Assembly (NCBI RefSeq): GCF_002813325.1
Contig: NZ_PHUG01000001.1
Coordinates: forward strand, 5,084,001-5,148,000
Direction: 5' to 3'
Source of the DNA: Janthinobacterium sp. 64
GTDB lineage: Bacteria; Pseudomonadota; Gammaproteobacteria; Burkholderiales; Burkholderiaceae_D
Length of the DNA stretch: 64,000 bases
In this document: positions 26,575 to 36,571 of the stretch, piece by piece
How the letters are laid out: each line of letters begins with the position of its first letter
How positions within the stretch are numbered: position 1 is the first letter of the stretch
Notes under the pieces: generated by a model
The model's database searches: none
Seen by the model: the letters and a program-made list of their open reading frames with translations, nothing else
What the model was told of the DNA's origin: nothing
Program-made: the position numbers and the translations under genes

Positions 26575-27894
26575 TTACTGCGCCGCTGCTGCCGGTGCTG
26601 CCGGTGCCGCTGCCGTGGCAGGACGGTTCAGCCACAGGATCCAGTAGCGGGCCAGGTCGCCCACGCCATCGCCGCCCTTGACCGTTTCCAGGACCTTGAT
26701 GGCGTCGTCTTTCTTGCCGGCCATGGCGTAGGAATAGCCGAGGCGCAGTTTGGCGTCTTCTGGACGCTTCAAGCCGCCCTTGGCGATGCCTTTCTGGATC
26801 AGGTCGATACCTTTGTCGAACTGGTCCATCGTCACGAAAGCGTAGCCGAGGTTGATCAAGCCCGTGCCATCCTTGCTCTTCATGGCCGAGGCTTCGCCGC
26901 TGGCAATGCTTTTCGCATCGTCGGCGGCCGCCTTGCTGGCCTGGTCGCGCAGTTTCTTGTGCTTGGCGGCATTCGCGCCCGTGCCCAGCACGCCTTTCGC
27001 AAAGCCGGCGTCGAGGACTTTTTTCGCTTCCGTCGGGAAGGCGTTCTGCAAGGCGATTTCAGCCATGTCGCTGTAATCTTGCGGCGGCATGGTGCCGACG
27101 GCCTGGAATTGCAGGCGCAGCACGTCGAGCGCGAAGCGGTCCGAATAACCGGCCTTGCCTTGCAAGCGGCCCAGCAGGTCGCTCCAGTAGTCGTCCGACG
27201 GGTAGTAGCGCACCAGGTTTTCCATGGCGATCAGATAGGTTGCTGGATCCTTGCTTTTCGAACCCGTGTTGGCCAGCAATTGCAGTTCTTCGATGCTCGG
27301 CGACTTGCCTGCTTGCTGCTTGGCCGTTACGTCGGCCATCAGTTCCTGCTTGGCGCGCGCGAAATCGTTGCTGAAGTAATAGGCGCGGATGATGTAGGGA
27401 CGCACGGTGGCCACGTCGCCCGTTGCCGTCTGGTAACGGGTGAACCATTTGATGGCGTTCGGGTAATCCTTGGCGTTGTAGTGGTAGTTCGCCAGTGCCT
27501 GGATGAAGTCGCCCTCCGATTTCTTGTCCAGCTTGCCCGATTCGATCACCGCTTCCAGCGCCGTCATGGCCATCGGTGCATTGTTGGTGGTCGAGGCCAG
27601 CGCCACGCGCAGGCGGTTCAGCACGAATAATTCGTAGGGCGTCAGGGCGGGAATGGCGGCTGCCTGGTCGATGCGGCTTTGCACGTCGGCGTAGTTTTTT
27701 GCATCCATCGATGCCTTCACGACGGCCGGATCGAGCAGCTTGAATACTTCAGGGCGCACCGTGTCGGCCGGGGCAGCAGCAGCGGCAGCGGCAGCGGCTG
27801 GCTTGGCATCCTGCGCGTGCGACAGGGCGGGCAGGACGTTCAGGCCGATGGCGGCCAGGAGCAGGCTAAGACGGGCAAGGCGGAATTGGGACAT
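26575..27894 (-). CDS. Exported tetratricopeptide-repeat protein
   Basis: A 439-residue protein with a signal peptide (cleavage near ALSHAQ, residue 28), an alanine-rich linker, then a helical-repeat body with TPR-like pairs (for example LANYHYNAKDYPNAIKWFTR, the NLGYAFVTMDQFDKGIDLIQ unit and LRLGYSYAMAGKKDDAIKVL). It ends in an alanine/proline tail. It is probably periplasmic and works as a binding scaffold; no enzyme motif is seen. It is separated from the ABC ATPase gene by 159 bases and has its own terminator, so it may not be part of the nag operon although it is on the same strand. Confidence 0.75.
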   Translation of the reverse strand: MSQFRLARLSLLLAAIGLNVLPALSHAQDAKPAAAAAAAAAPADTVRPEVFKLLDPAVVKASMDAKNYADVQSRIDQAAAIPALTPYELFVLNRLRVALASTTNNAPMAMTALEAVIESGKLDKKSEGDFIQALANYHYNAKDYPNAIKWFTRYQTATGDVATVRPYIIRAYYFSNDFARAKQELMADVTAKQQAGKSPSIEELQLLANTGSKSKDPATYLIAMENLVRYYPSDDYWSDLLGRLQGKAGYSDRFALDVLRLQFQAVGTMPPQDYSDMAEIALQNAFPTEAKKVLDAGFAKGVLGTGANAAKHKKLRDQASKAAADDAKSIASGEASAMKSKDGTGLINLGYAFVTMDQFDKGIDLIQKGIAKGGLKRPEDAKLRLGYSYAMAGKKDDAIKVLETVKGGDGVGDLARYWILWLNRPATAAAPAAPAAAAQ

Positions 27895-28053
27895 GGGTTA
27901 TCCTTCAATCAATAACAAAAATACGCACCGGCACTGGCAGCCGCAACATTGGGTAGTAGCGTTGCCAGAGGGGCAAGGAAGCTCAAAAAAATACACATTG
28001 CCACTCTGCCTGCATAAGTCAAACAGAGGCGGCATGATAAAAAACGGCTATTG

Positions 28054-29199
<1,146 letters not shown>

Positions 29200-29213
29200 G
29201 TCGTGGTTCTATC

Positions 29214-30593
29214 CTAGCTGGCGCTGGCTGGCGCCTGGGGCGACCCGGCCTTGGCTTCGGCCTTGGTCAGGTCAGGTTGGTTGGCATCTTCCTTCGGCCC
29301 GACGCGGATGAAGCGCGACAGCACCAGCACGGGGATGGCTGACACCAGCACCCACAGGAAGAAATTTTTGTAGCCGAGCGCCATCTGCACGTCGCCGCTG
29401 ATCATCTTGAACAGCACGGAGCCCAGCTGCATCACGCCGGTGGCGAAGGCATAGTGGGCCGTCTGGTATTTGCCCACGGAGACCACCTGCATCATGTACA
29501 GGATCAGGCCGACGAAGCCGAAGCCGTAGCCGAACATTTCCACGCTGAGCGCGGCCGTGATCAGGGCCAGGTCGGTCGGCATGCTGTGGCTCAGATAGTA
29601 GAACACCAGGTTCGGCAAGTTCATGGCCAGGATCAGGAAGAACATGGCGCGCTTGAGGCCCAGCCAGGAAGTAAAGTAGCCGCCGCCGATGCTGCCCAGC
29701 AGGAACGCGACGGTGCCGGCCGTGCCGTACACGGCGCCCACTTCCGTCGTCGACAGGCCCAGGCCGCCCAGTTCGCGCGCTTCGCGCAGGAACAGCGGGC
29801 CGATGGTCTGCACTTGCGCCTCGCCCGCGCGGAACAGGATGATGAAGGCGATCATGCCCCAGATGCCGGGCTTTTTCAGGAAGTCGACCAGCACGTCCCA
29901 CAGGGTGCGGCTGATACCGGCCACGCTCTTGTCGGCCACGGCCGCGTTGCGCACCTGCGGCAGCGCCCACAGGTGGTACGCGGCCAGCGACAGCATGATG
30001 GCGCCGATGATCAGGAAGATCACCGACCACGCCTGCTGCTTGCCGATATGGTCTTCCAGGTAGCCGGCCAGGATCACCAGGCCGCCCAGCGAGATGAACT
30101 TGCCGGCGTTGAAGAAGGCGCCTTGCCAGCCCGCGTAGGCAGCCTGCTGCTTGTCCGACAGGCTGGCGATATACAGGCCGTCGCAGACGATGTCGTGCGT
30201 TGACGAAGCCAGCGCGGCGACGAACAGCACGGCGATGCAGGCGGCGAACCACAGCGGCGTTTGCAGGGCCAGCGCGATCAGGCCCAGGCTCAGGCCACCC
30301 GCGAACTGGAACAGCACCACCATGGTCTTCTTGCTCGACGCCAGCTCCAGGAAGGGGCTCCACAACGACTTGAAGACCCAGGCAAAGCCGATCAGTCCCG
30401 TCCAGCGAGCGATCTGGTCGTTCGGCACGCCCAGGCTCTTGAACATCAGGCCGGCCACCAGGGCCACCGCGTAAAACGGCAGGCCTTGGGCGAAGTACAA
30501 AGTGGGCACCCACGAAATCGGGCTGCGTACTTTTTTGCTGATGCTGATGCGCTGATCGTGCATGGAGGCTTCCTTATCGAGAGACGTTTTCAT
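29214..30593 (-). CDS. AmpG-like MFS permease in the nag operon
   Basis: A 459-residue 12-helix MFS protein. SWVPTLYFAQGLPFYAVALVAG (in part) near the start and the ASSTHDIVCDGLYIA block mid-protein are typical of the AmpG/PAT group, which carry anhydromuropeptides or related GlcNAc compounds across the inner membrane. Its position inside a GlcNAc ABC operon suggests it imports GlcNAc, chitobiose or a muropeptide. The ATG overlaps the stop of the upstream permease gene by 4 bases (ATGA). A second ATG ten codons in (30563) has a stronger ribosome site (AAGGAAG), so either could be used. Confidence 0.87.
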   Translation of the reverse strand: MKTSLDKEASMHDQRISISKKVRSPISWVPTLYFAQGLPFYAVALVAGLMFKSLGVPNDQIARWTGLIGFAWVFKSLWSPFLELASSKKTMVVLFQFAGGLSLGLIALALQTPLWFAACIAVLFVAALASSTHDIVCDGLYIASLSDKQQAAYAGWQGAFFNAGKFISLGGLVILAGYLEDHIGKQQAWSVIFLIIGAIMLSLAAYHLWALPQVRNAAVADKSVAGISRTLWDVLVDFLKKPGIWGMIAFIILFRAGEAQVQTIGPLFLREARELGGLGLSTTEVGAVYGTAGTVAFLLGSIGGGYFTSWLGLKRAMFFLILAMNLPNLVFYYLSHSMPTDLALITAALSVEMFGYGFGFVGLILYMMQVVSVGKYQTAHYAFATGVMQLGSVLFKMISGDVQMALGYKNFFLWVLVSAIPVLVLSRFIRVGPKEDANQPDLTKAEAKAGSPQAPASAS

Positions 30594-31444
30594 TTGACTG
30601 CGCCGTCCATGCCGCGCATGAAGAAGCGTTGGGTAAACAGGAAGGCGAGCAGGGTTGGCACGATGGTGATCAGGGTGCCGGCCGCGATCACGCGCGTGCT
30701 GCTGCCGAAGGTGCCGCGCAAATACAGCACGCCCACCGACAGGGGGAATTCATCGGGCTTGCTCATGACGATGGAAGGCCAGATGTATTCATTCCACGAT
30801 TCGACGGCCGTCAGGATGCCGACGGTGGCCAGCCATGGCGTGATCAGAGGCAGCATGATGCGGCTGAAGATGACCCACTCGGAGGCGCCATCGACACGCG
30901 CCGCGTCGATCAGGTCTTGCGGCACTTCCTCGAACGCCTGCTTGAGCAGCAAGATGGCCACGGCCGTCACCACGTTGGGCAGGATCACGCCCGTGTAGGT
31001 GTCGACCAGGCTCATTTGCGTGATGGTGATGAAGTTGACGAGGAAATTCACCTCCGACGGCAGCACCAGCGTGGCCAGGATCAGGCCGAACACGAGTTTG
31101 CGGCCACGGAATTTCAGGCGCGCCAGCGGATACGCGGCCAGTGAGCACAGCAGCAGTTTCCAGAACACGGTAAACACGGCGATCAGTACGGAATTCTTGA
31201 AGAACGACCAGATCGGGATCGCCTTGAACACTTCGATGAAGTTCTCAAACGACGGCGCCTTCGGCCAGAACGTGGGCGGAAAAGCAAAGATATTGCCTTC
31301 CGTCGAGATGGCCGTCACCAGTGTCCACCAGAACGGGAAGACGCAGACGACGGCGATCACGCACAGCACGGCATAGTGGCCAGCGTATTGGCCAATGAGC
31401 TGCAGGCGCGTTTTCAGGGGGCGGGAGCGGTTTGTCATGGTCAT
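30590..31444 (-). CDS. Sugar ABC transporter permease (MalG type)
   Basis: A 284-residue inner-membrane permease with six helices. The EAA loop that docks the ATPase reads EEVPQDLIDAARVDGASEWVIF, followed by RIMLPLITPWLATVGI. This is the MalG-like (second) permease of a CUT1 importer. It follows the MalF-like gene by 6 bases and overlaps the MFS gene. A second ATG two codons in is an alternative start. Confidence 0.92.
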   Translation of the reverse strand: MTMTNRSRPLKTRLQLIGQYAGHYAVLCVIAVVCVFPFWWTLVTAISTEGNIFAFPPTFWPKAPSFENFIEVFKAIPIWSFFKNSVLIAVFTVFWKLLLCSLAAYPLARLKFRGRKLVFGLILATLVLPSEVNFLVNFITITQMSLVDTYTGVILPNVVTAVAILLLKQAFEEVPQDLIDAARVDGASEWVIFSRIMLPLITPWLATVGILTAVESWNEYIWPSIVMSKPDEFPLSVGVLYLRGTFGSSTRVIAAGTLITIVPTLLAFLFTQRFFMRGMDGAVK

Positions 31445-31450
31445 TCCCGG

Positions 31451-32320
31451 TTAGCGGTGCTTCGGTTTCAGATAGCGCAGGCATAGCAGTGCGATGGCTA
31501 TGCAGAACAGCGAGACGACGAAGCTGGCCGCCAGCGCGCGCGGCAGTTTCAAGTGCTTCAATCCCTGGTCGTAGGCGTAGTACAGCGCCGTGAAGGTCGA
31601 GTTCATGGGGCCGCCCTGCGTCAGCACGTCGACTTCCTGGTAAGCCTTCAGGGCCGCCAGCACGGACAGGATGGAGCACAGCATGATGGTGGGGCGCAGC
31701 ATCGGCACGGTGATTTTCCAGAAGCGCTGCCAGCGGCTGGCGCCATCGAGCATGGCCGCTTCCTGCATGTCCGACGGGATCGATTGCAGGGCCGCCAGAT
31801 ACATCACCATGTACCAGCCCAGGCCGCGCCACAGGGTGACGAACATCACGGCAAACAGGGCCAGGCTGTCATTCGACAGCCAGCCGACGGGCGCGTTGAC
31901 GAGTTTTAAGGTCATCATCACGTAGTTCAGGGCGCCCTGTTCGTGGAACATGAAACCCCACATGATGCCGACCACGGACACGGTGGTCACCACGGGCACG
32001 TAGAAGGCGGCGCGGAACAGACGGATGCCGGGCAGGCGGTTGTTCACCAGCACGGCCAGGGTGATGGCGCCCACCTGCACGAAGGGCACCATCAGCAAAA
32101 ACATCAGCGAGTTTTTCAGGCCCGAGACGAACATCTCGTTGTTGAAGATGTAGCGGAAATTATCCAGGCCGACGAAGCGCGTCTCGCGTATCAGGCTGTA
32201 GTCGGTAAACGCCAGCACGGAGCCGTAGCCGACGGGCCAGAAGGAAAAGGCGGCCAGCAGCAGCAGGGCGGGGGCGAGAAACAGCCAGGCTTGCAGAGTG
32301 TGGCGGTGGGCGAGTTTCAT
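31451..32320 (-). CDS. Sugar ABC transporter permease (MalF type)
   Basis: A 289-residue permease of the MalF-like class with six helices starting near LQAWLFLAPALLLLAAFSFW. The EAA loop reads SIPSDMQEAAMLDGASRWQRF, then WKITVPMLRPTIML (motif split here for length). The start was set at the second of two adjacent ATG codons because GAGG of the ribosome site lies only 2 bases from the first but 5 from the second. It starts 8 bases after the substrate-binding gene. Confidence 0.92.
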   Translation of the reverse strand: MKLAHRHTLQAWLFLAPALLLLAAFSFWPVGYGSVLAFTDYSLIRETRFVGLDNFRYIFNNEMFVSGLKNSLMFLLMVPFVQVGAITLAVLVNNRLPGIRLFRAAFYVPVVTTVSVVGIMWGFMFHEQGALNYVMMTLKLVNAPVGWLSNDSLALFAVMFVTLWRGLGWYMVMYLAALQSIPSDMQEAAMLDGASRWQRFWKITVPMLRPTIMLCSILSVLAALKAYQEVDVLTQGGPMNSTFTALYYAYDQGLKHLKLPRALAASFVVSLFCIAIALLCLRYLKPKHR

Positions 32321-32327
32321 CATGTCC

Positions 32328-33587
32328 TCAGTGGCGCGGCAGGGTGGCCAGCTTGCGGTTCCAGATGGCGACGGCCTGGTCCAGCGCCTGCTGCACATTT
32401 TGCTTGCCCGTGACCCCGGCTTCGACGGCTTTTACCAGCGAGCGGCGCAGTTCGTCGTAGTCGTCGATGCCGGCCACGTACAGGGTGCGCGAGTGATTCA
32501 TCGACAGCGCGCCGGCGGCCACCGCCTTTTCGGCCGCGCCCGCATTTTGCGGCGTGGACAGAAAAAACGGGTCAGCCGCCGCTTTCACTGTGGTGGGAAA
32601 GACGCTGGCCTGGCGCGCGAAGGCCAGCTGGTTGGCGTCGTTCGTCAGGAAGCGTGCGAACTTGCCCACCGACGGCAGCAGGCGCGCCGGCACGCCTTTT
32701 GGAATGGCGAAGTGCACCAGCCAGCCGCCGTCCGCAATGCCCGTCGGTCCCAGCGGCGCGGGCGCCACGTCGGTGATGGCGTAGATGTCTTTCGCGTCAC
32801 CGCGGATGCGCTGCATGGCCGTCGGCGGCGCCAGCAGCATGCCCAGGCGCCCGCCCTTGTAGGCGTCGATCACGGCCGGGAAGTTATCTTCGGCGAACAG
32901 GCTTTCTTTCAATAAGCCGCCGACCTTGTAGGTGTCGGCCAGTTTTTGCACCAGCGCCACGTGCTGCGGCGAATTGAAGACGGCGCGGTTGTTGGTAATG
33001 ACGGCCAGGCCCTGCTGCATGAACAGGCCGTCGATTTTCGACAGGGCGGGGGCGATGCCGGCCTTGCCCGTGCGTTGCGCGATCTGGCGCGCAAACGCCA
33101 GCTGCTCATCGAGGCTGGCGGGGCCGCGCGTGAGCCCCGCCTGCTTGAAAATGGCGGTATTGAAGGCGATCACCGCGACATTGCTGTACATGGGAAAACC
33201 ATAGGTGCCGCCCTTGAAGCGCAAGTCTGCCAGGGCGCTGGGAATGTAGCTGGCGCGCGCTTCCGCGATCAGGCCATCGACGGGGGTGAGCAAGCCGTCG
33301 CGCGCGAATTCGTCGGCCCAGGGCACGTTCAGGCTGACCAGCGCGGGCGGCGTGCCGGCCACGATGCGCGTGACCAGCTTGGTCTGGATGACGTCCCATG
33401 GAAAATCGATCCATTCGATTTTGACGCCGGGATTCTGCGCTTCATAGCGCGCCACCACCGCATTGAAATACGGCGTGAACTTGGGCTTCATGCTGAAGGT
33501 CCAGAATTCGATTTTCTCGGCAGCCCATGCCTGCGGCGCGAGCAGGCCCGCGCAGGCAACAACCGCCAACAGTCTCTTGATCGTCAT
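32328..33587 (-). CDS. Sugar ABC transporter substrate-binding protein
   Basis: A 419-residue periplasmic binding protein of the CUT1 cluster. The signal peptide (about 1-23, LLAPQAWA/AEK) is followed by EKIEFWTFSMKPKFTPYFN and the usual two-lobed fold with WIDFPWDVIQTKL and YGFPMYSNVAVIAFNTAIF. AGGA precedes the start MTIKRLLAVV; the frame is open far upstream but that part lies across the next gene in another phase. Together with the two permeases and the UgpC-type ATPase it makes a full importer, by context for GlcNAc or chitooligosaccharides. Confidence 0.92.
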   Translation of the reverse strand: MTIKRLLAVVACAGLLAPQAWAAEKIEFWTFSMKPKFTPYFNAVVARYEAQNPGVKIEWIDFPWDVIQTKLVTRIVAGTPPALVSLNVPWADEFARDGLLTPVDGLIAEARASYIPSALADLRFKGGTYGFPMYSNVAVIAFNTAIFKQAGLTRGPASLDEQLAFARQIAQRTGKAGIAPALSKIDGLFMQQGLAVITNNRAVFNSPQHVALVQKLADTYKVGGLLKESLFAEDNFPAVIDAYKGGRLGMLLAPPTAMQRIRGDAKDIYAITDVAPAPLGPTGIADGGWLVHFAIPKGVPARLLPSVGKFARFLTNDANQLAFARQASVFPTTVKAAADPFFLSTPQNAGAAEKAVAAGALSMNHSRTLYVAGIDDYDELRRSLVKAVEAGVTGKQNVQQALDQAVAIWNRKLATLPRH

Positions 33588-33718
33588 TTTTATCCTGGAG
33601 CGTGGCGCTCCAATGTCCATGAGTCCGCGGCGCGGGTACATGCCCTTGCCGTCGCTTATATTCGGGTGCTTCTGCCGGCAGTCCCGCCCCGTGCCGGGGG
33701 CAGGTTGCCGGGTACTGC

Positions 33719-34732
33719 TTAATTGGTCTTCGTGACCTTGCTCAGGTGGCGCGGCGCATCCGGATCCATGCCGCGCGCGGCAGACAGCTTGGCCGCCATC
33801 ACGTAGAAGGACTGGATGGCGACGATCGGATCGAGATCCGGCGTGGCCGCCACGGGCAGGGTCAGGTCGCGCTCGGCCACATCGCTTGGCGCCGCCAGCA
33901 AGACCTTGGCGCCGCGGCCGCGCATCTCCGTTGCCAGCTGCAGCAGGCCGGCCTGGGTCGGGCCGCGCGTGGCGAAAATCAGCAGCGGGTAGCCGTCTTC
34001 GATCAGGGCCATGGGGCCGTGCTTGATTTCGGCGCCGCTGAACGCTTCCGCCTGCAGGGCCGAGGTTTCCTTGAATTTCAGGGCAGACTCCAGCGCCACG
34101 GGGAAGCTGATGCCGCGTCCCACGACCATGATGTTGCGCGCCGGGGCCAGCACGTCGATGGCCGACGACCAGTCGACGCGGGTCGCTTCGAGCAGCGCTT
34201 CGGGCAGCGCTTCCAGGCCGCCCAGCAGTTCGGGATCGTTCTGCCACTGGGCCACCATGCGCGCACCGGCGACCAGGCTGGTGATGAAGCTTTTCGTCGC
34301 AGCGACGCTTTGTTCCTTGCCGGCGCGCAGAGGCATCGCCCATTCGGCGGCGTGCGCCAGCGGCGAATCGATGTCGTTGACGAGGGCCACGGTGGTGGCG
34401 CCGCCGTCGCGGAAGTAGCGGATCGGTTCGACCACGTCAGGGCTCTGGCCCGATTGCGAGATCGAGATGGCCAGCGTATCGCGCGTCACCAGCGGCGACT
34501 TGTTGAGGGTCACCAGCGACATCGGCAAGGATGCGACGACGCGGCCCAGGCGCGCCATGATCAGGTAGGCGACGTAGTTGCAGGCGTGGTCGGAGCTGCC
34601 GCGCGCGATGGTCAGCGCGGTCGAGAACGAGGTGCTCCTCAATTTGCGGCCCAGTTCCGCGTAGCGTTCCGTGTCGCTGGCCAGTTGCAGGGCGACGCAT
34701 TCGGCGGCGGAAATGGCTTCTTTAAGCATCAT
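33719..34732 (-). CDS. nagB-II: SIS-domain glucosamine-6-phosphate deaminase (NagB-II type)
   Basis: A 337-residue cytoplasmic protein with two SIS domains (about 30-165 and 190-320), related to the isomerase half of GlmS and to AgaS. Motifs: ARGSSDHACNYVAYL, SISQSGQSPDVVEPIRYF, then GRGISFPVALESALKFKETS with EAFSGAEIKHGPMALIE, and the C-terminal LSKVTKT. Next to nagA and a GlcNAc kinase it most probably converts GlcN-6-P to fructose-6-P and ammonia, replacing the unrelated classical NagB. It overlaps the end of nagA by 11 bases. The 131 bases after it, before the binding-protein gene, contain no clear promoter. Confidence 0.9.
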   Translation of the reverse strand: MMLKEAISAAECVALQLASDTERYAELGRKLRSTSFSTALTIARGSSDHACNYVAYLIMARLGRVVASLPMSLVTLNKSPLVTRDTLAISISQSGQSPDVVEPIRYFRDGGATTVALVNDIDSPLAHAAEWAMPLRAGKEQSVAATKSFITSLVAGARMVAQWQNDPELLGGLEALPEALLEATRVDWSSAIDVLAPARNIMVVGRGISFPVALESALKFKETSALQAEAFSGAEIKHGPMALIEDGYPLLIFATRGPTQAGLLQLATEMRGRGAKVLLAAPSDVAERDLTLPVAATPDLDPIVAIQSFYVMAAKLSAARGMDPDAPRHLSKVTKTN

Positions 34733-35834
34733 TGAGGTCACAGATTTCTCCTTCTATATACACAGCTTTGAGTTTGAGATCGCGATCGAGTACCACCAGA
34801 TCGGCGTAAGTGCCGGGGGCCAGCCGGCCGCGTTCTTCCAGGCCCAGGTAATCGGCGGCATTGGTCGACACGCGCTTGGACGCGTCGGCCAGGTCCAGTC
34901 CCAGTCCCACCAGGTTGCGCAGCGCCTGGTCCAGGGTCAGGGTGCTGCCCGCCAGCGTGCCGTCGGGCAGGCGCACGCCGCCCATGCATTTCTGCACGGC
35001 GTGGCGGCCCAGCATGTACTCGCCGTCCGGCATGCCGGTGGCGGCCGTCGAATCGGTGACGCAGTACAGGCGCGGGATGGCGCGCAGGGCCACCTTGATG
35101 GCGCCCGGATGCACGTGCAGCAGGTCGGGGATCAGTTCGGCGTATTCGGCGTGCGCCAGGGCGGCGCCGACCATGCCCGGCTCGCGGTGGTGCAAGCCGC
35201 TCATGGCGTTGAACAAATGCGTAAAACCCATGGCGCCGTGTTCCAGCGCGGCCACGCCGTCTTCATACGAGCCGAGCGTGTGGCCGATCTGCACGCGCAC
35301 GCCGGCGTCGGCCAGGGCGCGCACCAGGTCCAGGTGGCCGGCGATTTCCGGCGCCACGGTGATGACGCGCAGCTTGGCCAGCGTTTGCAGGCGTTCGATT
35401 TCGGCCAGCGTGGCGGCGCGCGCGTAGTTCGGCTGCGCCCCGAGCTTGCCGGAATTGATGTACGGGCCTTCCAGGTGGGCGCCCAGCACGCGCGCCGTGT
35501 TCGGGCGGCGGTGTTTGGCGGCGATGCCGATGGCCGTCAAGGCCATGTCGATGTCTTCCGGCGGCGCCGTCATGGTGGTGGCCAGCAGGCTGGTGGTGCC
35601 GTGGCGCGCGTGGATGGCGGCGATCGTGTAGACGGCTTCGCCGCCTTCCATGATGTCCTTGCCGGCACCGCCATGCACGTGCAGGTCGATAAAGCCGGGC
35701 AAGATATAGTCGTCGCTATTGGTCGACGGGTGGAGGGAATCGCCCGTGATGCTGTCGACGCGCTCGCCAAAGGCGATGGCGCCGTGGATCCAGCCGCCGG
35801 GGGTAAGGATATTGCCTTTGATAGTGCTGCTCAT
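34722..35834 (-). CDS. nagA: N-acetylglucosamine-6-phosphate deacetylase
   Basis: A 370-residue amidohydrolase that removes acetate from GlcNAc-6-P. Metal ligands are visible: H52 and H54 in DLHVHGGAGKD, E122 in LGAHLEGPYINSGKLG, H185 in QIGHTLGSY and H206 in THLFNAMSGLHHREPG, with the catalytic D261 in YCVTDSTAATGMPDGEY. Length is normal. Its start overlaps the end of the GntR gene by 4 bases, and its end overlaps the deaminase gene, giving tight coupling. Confidence 0.96.
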   Translation of the reverse strand: MSSTIKGNILTPGGWIHGAIAFGERVDSITGDSLHPSTNSDDYILPGFIDLHVHGGAGKDIMEGGEAVYTIAAIHARHGTTSLLATTMTAPPEDIDMALTAIGIAAKHRRPNTARVLGAHLEGPYINSGKLGAQPNYARAATLAEIERLQTLAKLRVITVAPEIAGHLDLVRALADAGVRVQIGHTLGSYEDGVAALEHGAMGFTHLFNAMSGLHHREPGMVGAALAHAEYAELIPDLLHVHPGAIKVALRAIPRLYCVTDSTAATGMPDGEYMLGRHAVQKCMGGVRLPDGTLAGSTLTLDQALRNLVGLGLDLADASKRVSTNAADYLGLEERGRLAPGTYADLVVLDRDLKLKAVYIEGEICDLNDA

Positions 35835-36571
35835 CTGCGCGACTCCGCTACGAATTCATAATAATCACTGCGGCAATACGAGTGGGTCAGTTCCACCGCT
35901 GCGCCGTTGTCGAGATAACTGACACGGGTGATGTGCAGCATGGCTTCACCCGTCTTGATATTGGCCAGCTTGGCCTGTTCCGCCGTGGCGTTGACGGCGC
36001 GGATATGCTGCAGCGCGCGCATCGGGATGGTGCCGCGCGACTCCAGGTAGCCGTACAGCGAATCGGTGACTTGCTGAGGGTCCGGCATGTACAGCGCGGG
36101 GATGGTGGTCGTTTCGATCGCCATCACCACTTCGTCGGCCGTGCGCAGGCGGCGCAGGCGCGCCACCGGCATGTGCGGCGACAGGCCCAGCGACAGCAGT
36201 TCCAGCGGCGCGGCCGAGCCGATGTCGCGCTGCAGCCAGCGCGAGCCGGCCGTAAAGCCCCGCTGGCGCAATTCTTCTGAAAAGCTCGTCAGGCGCGACA
36301 GCGGCTGCTCCAGCTTGGGCGTGATGTAGGTGCCCGAGCCGCGCCGGCGCGTCAGCATGCCCCGGTCGCACAGCATGTCGATGGCCTTGCGCGCCGTAAC
36401 GCGCGAAATTTCCAGGATGTCCGACAGTACGCGCTCGGAAGGCAGGGCCTGGTTGGCGCGCCAGTCGCCGCTGGCGATGCCGTCCGACAGCATGTTCGCC
36501 AGCTGCATGTAGAGCGGCGTGTCGCTGGCGGGATTCGGTTTGAAGGCGGACAGTTTGGTCAGCATGGTCAT
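35831..36571 (-). CDS. nagR: GntR-family regulator of the nag operon (NagR-like)
   Basis: A 246-residue repressor-type regulator with a GntR winged helix (about 20-85: ALPSERVLSDILEISRVTARK) and a UTRA domain (about 100-245). Its position between the kinase gene and nagA, with ATGA overlaps on both sides, is strong evidence for autoregulated control of GlcNAc catabolism; the likely inducer is a GlcN(Ac) phosphate. GGAG stands 5 bases before the start. It is similar in layout to the GntR protein at 21285-22025; the two may recognise related sites. Confidence 0.92.
   Translation of the reverse strand: MTMLTKLSAFKPNPASDTPLYMQLANMLSDGIASGDWRANQALPSERVLSDILEISRVTARKAIDMLCDRGMLTRRRGSGTYITPKLEQPLSRLTSFSEELRQRGFTAGSRWLQRDIGSAAPLELLSLGLSPHMPVARLRRLRTADEVVMAIETTTIPALYMPDPQQVTDSLYGYLESRGTIPMRALQHIRAVNATAEQAKLANIKTGEAMLHITRVSYLDNGAAVELTHSYCRSDYYEFVAESRR

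Noticed and set aside
27909..27998. A 29-codon minus-strand frame with a signal-like hydrophobic stretch in front of the TPR gene
   Set aside because: No good ribosome site, position within the promoter region of the TPR gene, and hydrophobic short frames are common by chance.
33588..34343. Upstream extension of the ABC substrate-binding frame
   Set aside because: It overlaps the deaminase gene in another phase; the signal peptide at MTIKRLLAVV with AGGA before it fixes the start at 33587.
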